Notes: generated by a model not told the origin, from the letters alone. A DNA stretch of 10,247 bases from an uncultured Opitutales bacterium (GCA_937920335.1 CALGUT010000575.1:1-10247); one strand, 5' to 3'. Shown: positions 1 through 5,823, counted from the first letter of the stretch. Numbers and translations are program-made.

Positions 1-79
1 CGATATCCGCGAGATCTGGCTTAGAGTGATGAAAGACTGCCGAGAGGAACTTGATCGTCGTATTAAAGACGACGAGTAG
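1..79 (+). CDS. 3' end of an unidentified gene (partial)
   Basis: One plus-strand reading frame is open from the left edge to a TAG at 77-79. It gives about 25 residues ending in EELDRRIKDDE, a charged, probably helical tail. Codon use looks like coding sequence and the downstream gene starts 35 bases later, so the two may be co-transcribed. Too little is visible to name a family; the start lies outside the window. Confidence 0.5.
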   Translation, partial: DIREIWLRVMKDCREELDRRIKDDE

Positions 80-114
80 ATTTCCTCCAGCGTCGCAACC
101 CATTCTCCCTACCC

Positions 115-951
115 ATGGGCTGGCTTCCTATCCATAAACAAAATCATACTTACTCCGCTTCACGCGGCGACCTCCGCAAACAATTACGCCAGGCAGCGCG
201 TGGAGATATTGAGGCTTTTAAGTCTGTTTCCGAAGAATACCTGGATTTCGTAACTGAATTCCTCATAGTAACCGGTTATCACGAAGAAGAACGTATCCGC
301 AGCTATACCCGGCAGGTATTTCAAAATCTTTGGCAGAGTATCGCCTACTTTCGAAGAGTTTCAGACTTTGAACGAGGTCTATACATTTTTCTGAAGCAGA
401 TTCCGGTAAATGTGGCGCCGTTTCAGGACCCACTCATCCAGAAGCTGGTTCTACTGAATTCACTGCAACGATTTCTCGTCGTCGCTCGTGACTTGGAACA
501 ATGGAGTTCAAAGAATCTCCTTCTTGCCACACGGATCTCCAAGCAGGAACTTAATAGTCCACTATTTGAAGCCTGGAAGATACTCGTATCATTCCGAAAG
601 ACAGACATTGATTTTGCGACAAACACCTACATGGAACGAGTCGTCGAGAATATGGAAGGACCATTCGCACATGCAGATCAACAGAAGCTCTGCAAGAAGG
701 TGAAGCAAAACCCAATCGTTTCTACTTTCAAGGCGGATTGCCTAAGCCTCAGATGCGAATTGATCGAAATGCGGCAAAATGCCCGATGGAACCCGCCGAT
801 TAAAGCATCGTTTTTTGACGAACTCGTCGAAGACATCGCCTTAATTAAACCACTGAAACCAGAATTCAGTGAGCGAATTAAAAATCAGCTTTCATTTCAG
901 TGCGTTCCTCACTGCGGAAAACTGTATTCTCAGCTGAGATCGATATCGTAA
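115..951 (+). CDS. Divergent sigma-70 (ECF-like) protein with C-terminal extension
   Basis: The 278-residue product has a first part that reads like sigma-70 region 2. Residues about 18-95 carry the pattern ARGDIEAFKSV, then EEYLDFVTEFLIVTGYHEEE, then VFQNLWQSIAYFRRVSDFE, matching the core-binding and -10-recognising helices of ECF sigma factors. Residues about 112-160 have the spacing of a worn region 4 (LLNSLQRFLVVARDLEQW, then FEAWKILVSF), but the usual helix-turn-helix core is poorly kept. About 110 further residues of unknown type follow; ECF factors usually end near 180-200. It may be a true but divergent sigma factor or a derived regulator that no longer binds -35 DNA. The ATG at 115 has no Shine-Dalgarno sequence. 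No anti-sigma gene is recognisable next to it. The 3' end overlaps the convergent flavoprotein gene by 22 bases. Sigma relationship is moderately sure; function is inference. Confidence 0.7.
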   Translation: MGWLPIHKQNHTYSASRGDLRKQLRQAARGDIEAFKSVSEEYLDFVTEFLIVTGYHEEERIRSYTRQVFQNLWQSIAYFRRVSDFERGLYIFLKQIPVNVAPFQDPLIQKLVLLNSLQRFLVVARDLEQWSSKNLLLATRISKQELNSPLFEAWKILVSFRKTDIDFATNTYMERVVENMEGPFAHADQQKLCKKVKQNPIVSTFKADCLSLRCELIEMRQNARWNPPIKASFFDELVEDIALIKPLKPEFSERIKNQLSFQCVPHCGKLYSQLRSIS

Positions 952-1376
952 TACTCCAGCGCCCATTCGCGCATAAAACGGACTTGATTAGGGCTAACTT
1001 TGTAGATGATCAATTCAGGATTATCAGGCTTCCCCAAGTAGTGTTTCAAGAGAGGGTTGTCGTCCCAGATCTCTTGCAATAATACGGGATCATCAACGAT
1101 TTCGACTTCCCCAGTTATTCGTACCTGATCATGACCGCTATCCAAGTAGCAGATCTCGACCTTCGGATTACCGGCCAATTCCTTTGTTTTTCCGTATTGC
1201 CGTAAATTCGCAATATATACCGTAAACCCATCCATCCGCACAGGCGATACCGGTCGTAAACGAGGTTGGTCCCCATCGACTGTCGCTAGAAAAGGGAATT
1301 TTGCAGAACGCATGCAAGCTTGTGCCAGCTCAGGAAGATCTTGTTTGTTGATAGGTTCAGGAATTGGCTTTGGCAT
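930..1376 (-). CDS. Pyridoxamine 5'-phosphate oxidase-fold flavoprotein
   Basis: The 148-residue product has the split-barrel FMN-binding pattern of the PNPOx-like family. Residues 27-46 (FPFLATVDGDQPRLRPVSPV) form the first strands, with the Arg and Ser expected near the FMN phosphate. Residues 54-79 include YIANLRQYGKTKELAGN followed by the strand VEICYLD, where family members contact the flavin ring. Residues 84-94 (QVRITGEVEIV) form the next strand. The length suits the small general-stress or FMN-binding branch rather than PdxH, which is longer (over 200 residues) and has its own C-terminal region. The likely role is a cytoplasmic flavin or F420-type reductase or FMN-binding protein; the substrate cannot be told. 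The ATG at 1376 has no Shine-Dalgarno sequence. It diverges from the VTT-domain gene across 82 bases. Confidence 0.85.
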   Translation of the reverse strand: MPKPIPEPINKQDLPELAQACMRSAKFPFLATVDGDQPRLRPVSPVRMDGFTVYIANLRQYGKTKELAGNPKVEICYLDSGHDQVRITGEVEIVDDPVLLQEIWDDNPLLKHYLGKPDNPELIIYKVSPNQVRFMREWALEYYDIDLS

Positions 1377-1444
1377 TTAGTGAGGAAATTACTCATAGTT
1401 ATTTCATGACACAAAACAGAAAGCCATCTTCGAAACATAATTTG

Positions 1445-1450
1445 TATAAA
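1445..1450 (+). promoter_or_regulatory. Candidate -10 element, possibly for leaderless transcription
   Basis: TATAAA ends 8 bases before the ATG at 1459 and matches the sigma-70 -10 consensus at five of six positions. Normal spacing would put the transcription start at or within a base or two of the ATG. No convincing -35 hexamer lies 16-18 bases upstream. This is a visual call on an AT-rich stretch. Confidence 0.3.
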
Positions 1451-1458
1451 GCGACCCA

Positions 1459-2094
1459 ATGAGACTCCTTTGGATATTCCTAGGTTTGGCCCTGTTGTTC
1501 CTCATCCCGTTCTTGATTTGGGGTGGCAGCATGGAACAGGCATTCTCGAGTGAAGCTGCGATCGAATGGTTAACCTATTACGAAGAGTGGGCTTGGTTTG
1601 CTGGCTTCGCACTACTCATGCTTGATTTTCTTTTGCCAGTTCCTGGCACCGCTGTGATGGCCGCATTAGGATATGTATATGGAGCTATCCAAGGCGGACT
1701 TATCGCAAGCGGCGGTTCGTTTCTATCGGGCATGGTGGCTTATTCGGTTTGCAGATTTATCGGACCCAACGCAGCTCGAAAACTGCTCGGGGAAAAAGAC
1801 TATCAGCGCGGCATGAATCTTTTTGCAAAGACCGGAGGTTGGATTGTTGCCGCCTCACGATGCTTTCCACTTTTACCAGAAGTAGTAGCATGCATGGCGG
1901 GGCTCACACGTATGTCCTTTTCCAAGTTTACCTTAGCCCTTGCCTGTGGATCCATACCGTTGGGATTCATCTTCGCCTACATCGGGTCGACGGGTATCGA
2001 AAACCCTAAATTCGCCATCCTCCTGAGCGCCGCGGTCCCTCCCCTTTTATGGTTGGTCGCACAGCGCTTTATCATTTCAAAGCCTATTGATTGA
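1459..2094 (+). CDS. DedA/VTT-domain (TVP38-like) inner-membrane protein
   Basis: The 211-residue product is mostly hydrophobic. A transmembrane helix at about residues 3-21 precedes the VTT (SNARE-associated Golgi/DedA) core. The core shows the re-entrant motif at residues 59-75 (LPVPGTAVMAALGYVYG). It also has the family signature at about 133-156, with Arg134, Pro137, Pro140-Glu141 and Gly148 (SRCFPLLPEVVACMAG), followed by MSFSKF and a Gly/Pro-rich helix up to IGS. Further hydrophobic segments at about 162-178 and 186-201 complete the fold. DedA-family proteins act in the inner membrane, and several are lipid-carrier (undecaprenyl phosphate or phosphatidylethanolamine) flippases; the substrate here is unknown. 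The ATG at 1459 lacks a Shine-Dalgarno sequence. The gene stands alone, divergent from the flavoprotein gene and 47 bases before the lipoprotein gene. Confidence 0.87.
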   Translation: MRLLWIFLGLALLFLIPFLIWGGSMEQAFSSEAAIEWLTYYEEWAWFAGFALLMLDFLLPVPGTAVMAALGYVYGAIQGGLIASGGSFLSGMVAYSVCRFIGPNAARKLLGEKDYQRGMNLFAKTGGWIVAASRCFPLLPEVVACMAGLTRMSFSKFTLALACGSIPLGFIFAYIGSTGIENPKFAILLSAAVPPLLWLVAQRFIISKPID

Positions 2095-2117
2095 CTTGTA
2101 ACTTTACCTGTTAAAAT
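2091..2117 (+). promoter_or_regulatory. Candidate sigma-70 promoter for the lipoprotein gene
   Basis: TTGACT at 2091-2096 and TAAAAT at 2112-2117 each match the consensus at five of six positions. The 15-base spacer is shorter than ideal. The -35 overlaps the TGA stop of the upstream gene, and the -10 lies about 24 bases before the ATG at 2142. A small inverted repeat (GTTAA, five bases, TTAAC; 2110-2124) overlaps the -10 and start region and could be coincidental. Confidence 0.35.
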
Positions 2118-2141
2118 GCTTAACGGACTCCACCCAAAACC

Positions 2142-3248
2142 ATGAAACACTTCTTATTTCTTCTTTTCATCAGTTCTTCACTCATAACAGCGTTTACCGC
2201 CTGCCAAAGTACATCCATAAAAGTCCAAAGACCCATCGTTAGTATCGAAGGCAATATGTTCTTGGTGGACGGCACTCCAACCTATCCCGGACGGTATTGG
2301 AAGGGCAACAAGATCGAAGGGCTCTTGATGAATTCCCGCATGGTCCAAGGCGTATTCGATGATGAAAATCCTGAAACCCGTGAACTCTTTAAGTACCCGG
2401 ATACCGGCGTCTGGGATCCTGATCGCAATACCGACGAATTTGTTGCAGCAATGCCTCTTTGGAATTCGTATGGCCTCAATTCATTTACGATAAACCTCCA
2501 GGGAGGAAGTCCCACCGGCTATGGCAACAAGGCTTGGAAAAATACAGCCTTCACCGAAATGGGCGAACTGAAGCCCGCTTATATGGATCGACTGAGTAGA
2601 ATCCTAGATAAAGCTGAAGAATTGAAGATGGTCCCAATCGTTGGCTATTTCTATTTTGGACAAGACCAAAACCTTAAAGACGAGACCGCCATACTGAATG
2701 CTGTAGACAACGCCACCGATTGGATTCTCGATAACGGATATCGCAACGTGCTGATAGAGATTAACAATGAAAGTAACATCAAGGCTTACGACCACGAAAT
2801 ATTAAAGCCAGGCCGTGTTCACGAGCTCATCAATCGCGTAAAAGCGATCGAAAAGAACGGCGCCCGCCTCCTGACCAGCACGAGTTTCGGAGGCCGATAT
2901 ATTCCAGATGACCCTATTGCGGCTGTCTCAGACTTTATTCTTATCCACGGTAATGGCGTTAAAGAACCCGACTTCATCAAAGAAATGGTCAAACAAACCA
3001 AGGCGCTTCCGAGTTACCGTGGTCAACCGATTGTCTTTAACGAAGATGACCACTACGACTACAATAACGAGGCCAACAACTTTAAATACGCCATCGAATC
3101 CTACGCTTCTTGGGGATTCTTCGACTTTAGACGTAAGGACGAACGCGACATCAAGATCGGCTACCAATCCGTGCCGGTCGACTGGGGCATCAATCATAAG
3201 CGTAAACAGGACTTCTTTGACTACGTGAAGGAAATCACAGGAAAGTAG
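2142..3248 (+). CDS. Predicted lipoprotein, glycoside hydrolase clan GH-A-like
   Basis: The 368-residue product begins with a lipoprotein signal: Lys2, a hydrophobic run at 4-18 and a lipobox-like FTAC with Cys21. The -3 Phe is less usual than Leu. The mature part looks like a (beta/alpha)8 hydrolase of the GH5/GH-A kind. VDGTPTYPGRYW (42-53) resembles the entry strand of these enzymes. Residues 203-212 contain the strand-4 motif VLIEINNESN, with Glu210 as the likely acid/base after Asn209. Residues 297-304 (IVFNEDDH) place Glu301 where a strand-7 nucleophile would be, and His269 sits in ILIHGNG between them. Likely role: envelope-anchored glycan hydrolysis or binding, substrate unknown. No carbohydrate-binding module is visible. 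There is no Shine-Dalgarno sequence before the ATG. The gene is probably monocistronic. The fold call is moderately sure, the catalytic assignment inference. Confidence 0.75.
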   Translation: MKHFLFLLFISSSLITAFTACQSTSIKVQRPIVSIEGNMFLVDGTPTYPGRYWKGNKIEGLLMNSRMVQGVFDDENPETRELFKYPDTGVWDPDRNTDEFVAAMPLWNSYGLNSFTINLQGGSPTGYGNKAWKNTAFTEMGELKPAYMDRLSRILDKAEELKMVPIVGYFYFGQDQNLKDETAILNAVDNATDWILDNGYRNVLIEINNESNIKAYDHEILKPGRVHELINRVKAIEKNGARLLTSTSFGGRYIPDDPIAAVSDFILIHGNGVKEPDFIKEMVKQTKALPSYRGQPIVFNEDDHYDYNNEANNFKYAIESYASWGFFDFRRKDERDIKIGYQSVPVDWGINHKRKQDFFDYVKEITGK

Positions 3249-3266
3249 ATAGACCATTGGACTAAA

Positions 3267-3296
3267 TTGAAGTTGACCTGAGAGAAAACCTATCTT
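3267..3296 (+). promoter_or_regulatory. Weak candidate promoter for tRNA-Ala
   Basis: TTGAAG at 3267-3272 and TATCTT at 3291-3296 are 18 bases apart, each matching the consensus at four of six positions. The expected start near 3303 would leave a leader of about 15 bases before the tRNA. An overlapping TTGACC at 3273-3278 is a better -35 but has no -10 at proper distance. Confidence 0.25.
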
Positions 3297-3317
3297 TCTT
3301 TCCTTCACTTACTTTTA

Positions 3318-3393
3318 GGGGCCATAGCTCAGTTGGAAGAGCGCTTGCATGGCATGCAAGAGGTCGTCGGTTCGATCCCGTCTGGCTCCACCA
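3318..3393 (+). tRNA. tRNA-Ala, anticodon GGC
   Basis: A full 76-base cloverleaf folds by eye. The acceptor stem GGGGCCA (3318-3324) pairs with TGGCTCC (3383-3389), including the G3-U70 wobble that is the alanine identity element. The D stem is GCTC/GAGC (3327-3330, 3339-3342). The anticodon stem is CTTGC/GCAAG around the loop ATGGCAT, with GGC at 3351-3353. The variable loop is AGGTC. The T arm is GTCGG, TTCGATC, CCGTC with one U-U mismatch (50-64). The discriminator is A and the CCA end is encoded (3391-3393). It reads GCC/GCU codons. No strong terminator follows directly. Confidence 0.97.
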
Positions 3394-3516
3394 CTCCCTC
3401 TCTCATACTTCTACTCCTTAGCCTTACTCGTACTCAGCTTCACTACATAAGGATCAAACCGACTGATAGGAATTTAGCTATATTTCCATCAAGGACATAC
3501 GCTGACTACCCGACTT

Positions 3517-3819
3517 CTATGGATTCTTTTCCTTGGCCTGAATACCATCCAGTCTCAGTATCAACGGTTCATCAAAAGTAGTCTCTATGCGAAACGTTGC
3601 AGCATTACCAAAGGCCCGGTGAACGCCATAGCTTAAGGCACCATACAATCCCACCTCCTTACCTAAATCTTGGTCTGTGAATACGAGCGGGTGCGGAAGC
3701 GTATTACTAGAGCTAGGGGTCAGCACCCATTTTTTGTTTTTATCGTCATAGATTATCCGAAATTCCATTAGAAATGGCAGTGAACGCTTGTTCACTTTTT
3801 CAAGTAAATTCGAACCCAA
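3517..3819 (-). CDS. Hypothetical small protein
   Basis: This minus-strand frame codes 100 residues from a TTG at 3819, or 83 residues from an ATG at 3768. The sequence has protein-like composition: strand-like FRIIYDDKNKKWVL, an acidic turn VFTDQDLGKEVGLYGAL, and a final alternating strand ATFRIETTFDEPLILRLDGI. It looks like a small beta-rich domain, but I do not recognise a family. Opposite-strand frames here are low-complexity and less protein-like, so I take this as the real gene. AGGA lies 11 bases before the TTG, whereas the ATG has none. However, a perfect hairpin (3779-3796) falls between the two starts, which argues for the ATG. No signal peptide or membrane segment is visible. It sits alone between tRNA-Ala and a decayed tRNA copy, so it may be cargo of a former insertion. 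If it is not a gene, 3394-4053 is free of protein genes. Confidence 0.5.
   Translation of the reverse strand: MGSNLLEKVNKRSLPFLMEFRIIYDDKNKKWVLTPSSSNTLPHPLVFTDQDLGKEVGLYGALSYGVHRAFGNAATFRIETTFDEPLILRLDGIQAKEKNP
3779..3801 (+). terminator. Terminator-like hairpin with T tract
   Basis: AGTGAAC (3779-3785) and GTTCACT (3790-3796) form a perfect 7-base stem with a GCTT tetraloop. On the plus strand T continues through 3800, giving a short U tract in RNA. The stem is only modestly GC-rich, so it would be a weak intrinsic terminator. Read plus-ward it could end the tRNA-Ala transcript, about 385 bases late; read minus-ward it lies in the leader or N-terminal part of the small gene and could be an operator instead. 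Confidence 0.4.
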
Positions 3820-3838
3820 TTAGCCATAAATCCTGCCC

Positions 3839-3913
3839 GCTTGAATGGCATGTTAGAGCTCGTCGATGTCGGCCTATTCTCATCGCTTGTGAACTATCCC
3901 ATTCGGCTCCACC
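3839..3913 (+). pseudogene. Decayed partial copy of tRNA-Ala(GGC)
   Basis: By hand alignment, 3839-3865 matches the intact tRNA at 3343-3369 in 23 of 27 bases without gaps. This covers the anticodon arm, variable loop and start of the T arm; the loop ATGGCAT and the GGC anticodon are kept. A second block, 3896-3913, matches 3375-3392 in 15 of 18 bases, including GGCTCCACC of the acceptor 3' strand, discriminator and CC. About 25 extra bases separate the blocks. The 5' half is mostly lost; GCCATA at 3823-3828 may be a trace of it. The changes break two anticodon-stem pairs (A-G, T-T) and the T arm, so it should not fold or function. It may be a tandem tRNA duplicate that decayed, or the displaced tRNA 3' end left by an element that integrated at the intact gene. 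Confidence 0.75.
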
Positions 3914-4033
3914 CATCCTCCCCGATAGACTCTACAGAGCATCTGCCCTCCTGCTGTTTAGCTTCAACAATCGAAGTGCACTATACGTTTTCGGGGTTTA
4001 GCTCTTCGGGGATTTCTCTTTCCTAACTCAGAA
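3914..4033. other. Intergenic stretch, nothing firm seen
   Basis: No convincing gene, hairpin terminator or strong promoter is visible. CGGGG occurs twice (3992-3996 and 4007-4011) as a short direct repeat. Two 7-base strings, AGCTTCA (3960-3966) and TTTAGCT (3997-4003), also occur downstream of the intact tRNA at exactly 524 bases earlier, a hint that the duplicated segment ran beyond the tRNA. Confidence 0.4.
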
Positions 4034-4046
4034 AGTATCAGATACT
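4034..4046. promoter_or_regulatory. 13-base palindrome just before the exported-protein gene
   Basis: AGTATC, one base, GATACT form a perfect inverted repeat that ends 7 bases before the ATG at 4054. In DNA it is a symmetric site that a dimeric regulator could bind; in RNA it would make at most a small hairpin over the ribosome landing region. There is no known regulator match; chance is possible. Confidence 0.3.
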
Positions 4047-4053
4047 AGCACCG

Positions 4054-4953
4054 ATGCCGATTTTCCATCTTTTCAGACACTTAGTTTCAGGCGTTATCGC
4101 ACTTACCCTAACATCTGGAATCAGCAATACCCTTTTCGCTAAACCAGTTCGGGTTGTCGTAAATGCCAGTGCCGATGAAGACTACCTCGAAAGAACCAAA
4201 GATAAACCTTACCAGACTTACCATTTCGCAAAGGGGAAATATCATGGTGGAACGAAGCGAGATCTGAAACTGGAGAATATGACATTTATGGAAGTGGCCG
4301 AGACAACAGCTGGCTACTTGGCTAGAGCGAAATTTTATCCCGCTAAAACTAAAGATGTGGGCGATCTTCTGATCTTACTTTCATGGGGAACCACTCGTAT
4401 TGATGTAGACATGACGGAAGTCATGGGCATCACTGACCTCGGAAACAACAATGCTGGTGACGTGGGCGCTCCACAGGGAATCGGTCCTCCCGAGGGTCAG
4501 GAATCACCCACTGGAGCCCAAACGGAGAGTTTCGACGCCTCCGCTTACACCGCAGGACCACAGAGTATCGGTGCTTACCACATGGGCATCAACCAAGCTA
4601 TGCTCGGTTTCGAAAAAGGACTCTACGGAAAAGGGCATTCCAGAACCGAGCGTGAAAGGTTGCGCCATGAACTCTCCGAAGAACGCTACTTCATAGTCCT
4701 CAACGCATTCGATTTGAAATACCTCAGAGAACACAAGGAGTTAAAAGAAGTATGGTCGACCCGTTACAGTACCTTCAACAGAGGCACCAATTTCACGGAA
4801 GCACTCGACTTCATGAATCTAGCAGCTTCAACTTCATTCGGGAAGAATCTGGATACATTACAGGTCCCCCGTGTGGACCCTGATGCCAATGTGATTATCG
4901 GCGAGATTGAGGTGCTGGGCACGGAGTCATCCACCGACTCCATTAACGAGTAG
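4054..4953 (+). CDS. Exported protein of unknown function
   Basis: The 299-residue product starts with a Sec-type signal peptide: His/Arg near the start, a hydrophobic run at about 9-22, and probable cleavage after Ala29 (LFA|KP). No lipobox Cys is present, so the mature protein is likely periplasmic or outer-membrane associated. Residues about 75-120 (MTFMEVAETTAGYLARAKFY, then DLLILLSWGTT) vaguely recall small envelope lipoproteins of the DUF4136 kind; this is not a firm assignment. Residues about 129-172 are a Gly/Pro/Asn/Ser-rich linker. Residues 192-235 are a charged helical part (SRTERERLRHELSEERYF). The C-terminal strand is VIIGEIEVLG. No catalytic motif is visible. The ATG lacks a Shine-Dalgarno sequence and is preceded by a palindrome. 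The gene converges on the tonB-like gene with 2 bases between them. Confidence 0.75.
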   Translation: MPIFHLFRHLVSGVIALTLTSGISNTLFAKPVRVVVNASADEDYLERTKDKPYQTYHFAKGKYHGGTKRDLKLENMTFMEVAETTAGYLARAKFYPAKTKDVGDLLILLSWGTTRIDVDMTEVMGITDLGNNNAGDVGAPQGIGPPEGQESPTGAQTESFDASAYTAGPQSIGAYHMGINQAMLGFEKGLYGKGHSRTERERLRHELSEERYFIVLNAFDLKYLREHKELKEVWSTRYSTFNRGTNFTEALDFMNLAASTSFGKNLDTLQVPRVDPDANVIIGEIEVLGTESSTDSINE

Positions 4954-4955
4954 CC

Positions 4956-5822
4956 CTACTCTACTTTCAATAATACGGTAACCGTTTCGCCGCGGCCTGT
5001 GGGCGGTGGCTGAAAGCTACCGAGACTTCGAACGGTATTGATCCCAATTGCATCCAGGTCACTCATGCCAGAGCCTTGCACGATCTTCACGGAGGAAATT
5101 GCCCCACCAGCGGATACAAAAAACGAAACTCGAACGCTCCGCCCTGCAGTTCCTTCGGTCTTGGATTTTTTCCATTCCCGGTCCAATGCTGCCGCTAGAA
5201 TCGAGCGCCAACGTTTCATGGCATCGGTATCAGCGGTCGTTGACTGAGTAGTCAGCGACAACTCAGGTACACTCATAATCGACTGACGCAGACTCTTCTC
5301 AATCTTTGAGGTATCTATCTTTCGGGTCGGCGCCGGTTTGGGCTTAGGCTTCGGCATAACCTTCGGAGCTTCGGGTTTGCCGTGCTCCTTCACAAAATCT
5401 TCATAGCTAATGATTTTCGGCTTTTCGACCACAGGCTCAGGCTTTGGCTTTTCCTCTACCGGCTTCGGCTTCTCGACAGGCACGGGAGGTGGTTTCTGGA
5501 CCACTGGTTCCCGCTTTACCTCTGGTTGTGGCTTCGGCTCAGGCGGTGGGGGTGTCTCAACGACCGGCTCAGGCTCAGGTTGAGGAATTTCAATGGGCTC
5601 GAATTCTGGTAAATCCAATGTCAGGTCCGGAACAGGCTCTAGCGACTCTGGTTGGAAGGTGTCCATGGACTCAGGTAAAGCAACCATCTCGAAAACATAA
5701 GGCTCTTCCTTCTTGGCAAACAGGCTTGTGAACACCACCGCCAGAATCATAAAAAGCAAGGTCGACAGGTGCAAAAGCCCTGAAAACAACGCTGCTTTCT
5801 TAGTGGTGGGATCCAAGCTCAT
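4956..5822 (-). CDS. tonB: TonB/TolA-like energy transducer
   Basis: The 288-residue product has the three-part build of TonB. A single N-terminal transmembrane helix (about 10-36) contains the SxxxH pair (Ser14, His18) used by TonB and TolA to couple to the ExbB/ExbD or TolQ/TolR motor. A long periplasmic Pro/Glu/Lys linker (about 56-166, with runs such as PPPPEPKPQPEVK) spans the periplasm. The C-terminal domain (about 200-288) has a TolA/TonB-like opening (RWRSILAAALDREWKKSK), then VRVSFFVSAGGAISSVKIVQ, SGMSDLDAIGINTVRSLG and the TonB-typical FQPPP end. It would carry proton-motive energy to outer-membrane receptors or stabilise the envelope. It starts 1 base after the exbD stop (TAAGATG), so translation is likely coupled. 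TonB is preferred over TolA because of the linker and no pal/tolB genes follow, but the Tol alternative remains open. Confidence 0.85.
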   Translation of the reverse strand: MSLDPTTKKAALFSGLLHLSTLLFMILAVVFTSLFAKKEEPYVFEMVALPESMDTFQPESLEPVPDLTLDLPEFEPIEIPQPEPEPVVETPPPPEPKPQPEVKREPVVQKPPPVPVEKPKPVEEKPKPEPVVEKPKIISYEDFVKEHGKPEAPKVMPKPKPKPAPTRKIDTSKIEKSLRQSIMSVPELSLTTQSTTADTDAMKRWRSILAAALDREWKKSKTEGTAGRSVRVSFFVSAGGAISSVKIVQGSGMSDLDAIGINTVRSLGSFQPPPTGRGETVTVLLKVE

Positions 5823-5823
5823 C

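Noticed and set aside
2928..3308. Minus-strand frame of 126 residues opposite the lipoprotein gene.
   Set aside because: Contains a Val run from antisense of Asn/Asp codons; the plus-strand gene has signal peptide and active-site-like motifs.
3333..3581. Plus-strand frame starting inside the tRNA.
   Set aside because: Begins within tRNA-Ala and overlaps the better minus-strand small gene; no coding character.
3792..3827. An 11-residue minus-strand micro-frame with ATG at 3827, as a possible leader peptide with AGGA upstream.
   Set aside because: AGGA is only 3 bases from this ATG, too close to act, and no attenuator-type codon run is present.
3992..4011. CGGGG...CGGGG as a terminator stem.
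   Set aside because: The repeats are direct, not inverted, so they cannot pair.
3774..4026. Two overlapping plus-strand frames (3774-4001 and 3841-4026).
   Set aside because: They run across the decayed tRNA copy, have Ser/Leu/Cys-rich low-information translations and no family look.
5330..5640. Repeated short strings of the ggcttcggctt kind, resembling a repeat array.
   Set aside because: They come from repeated Pro-Lys/Pro-Glu codons in the TonB linker; units are irregular, with no spacers, so not CRISPR or tandem repeats.
5382..5731. Plus-strand frames rich in Leu/Arg opposite the tonB-like gene.
   Set aside because: They are the antisense image of the Pro/Glu/Lys linker codons.
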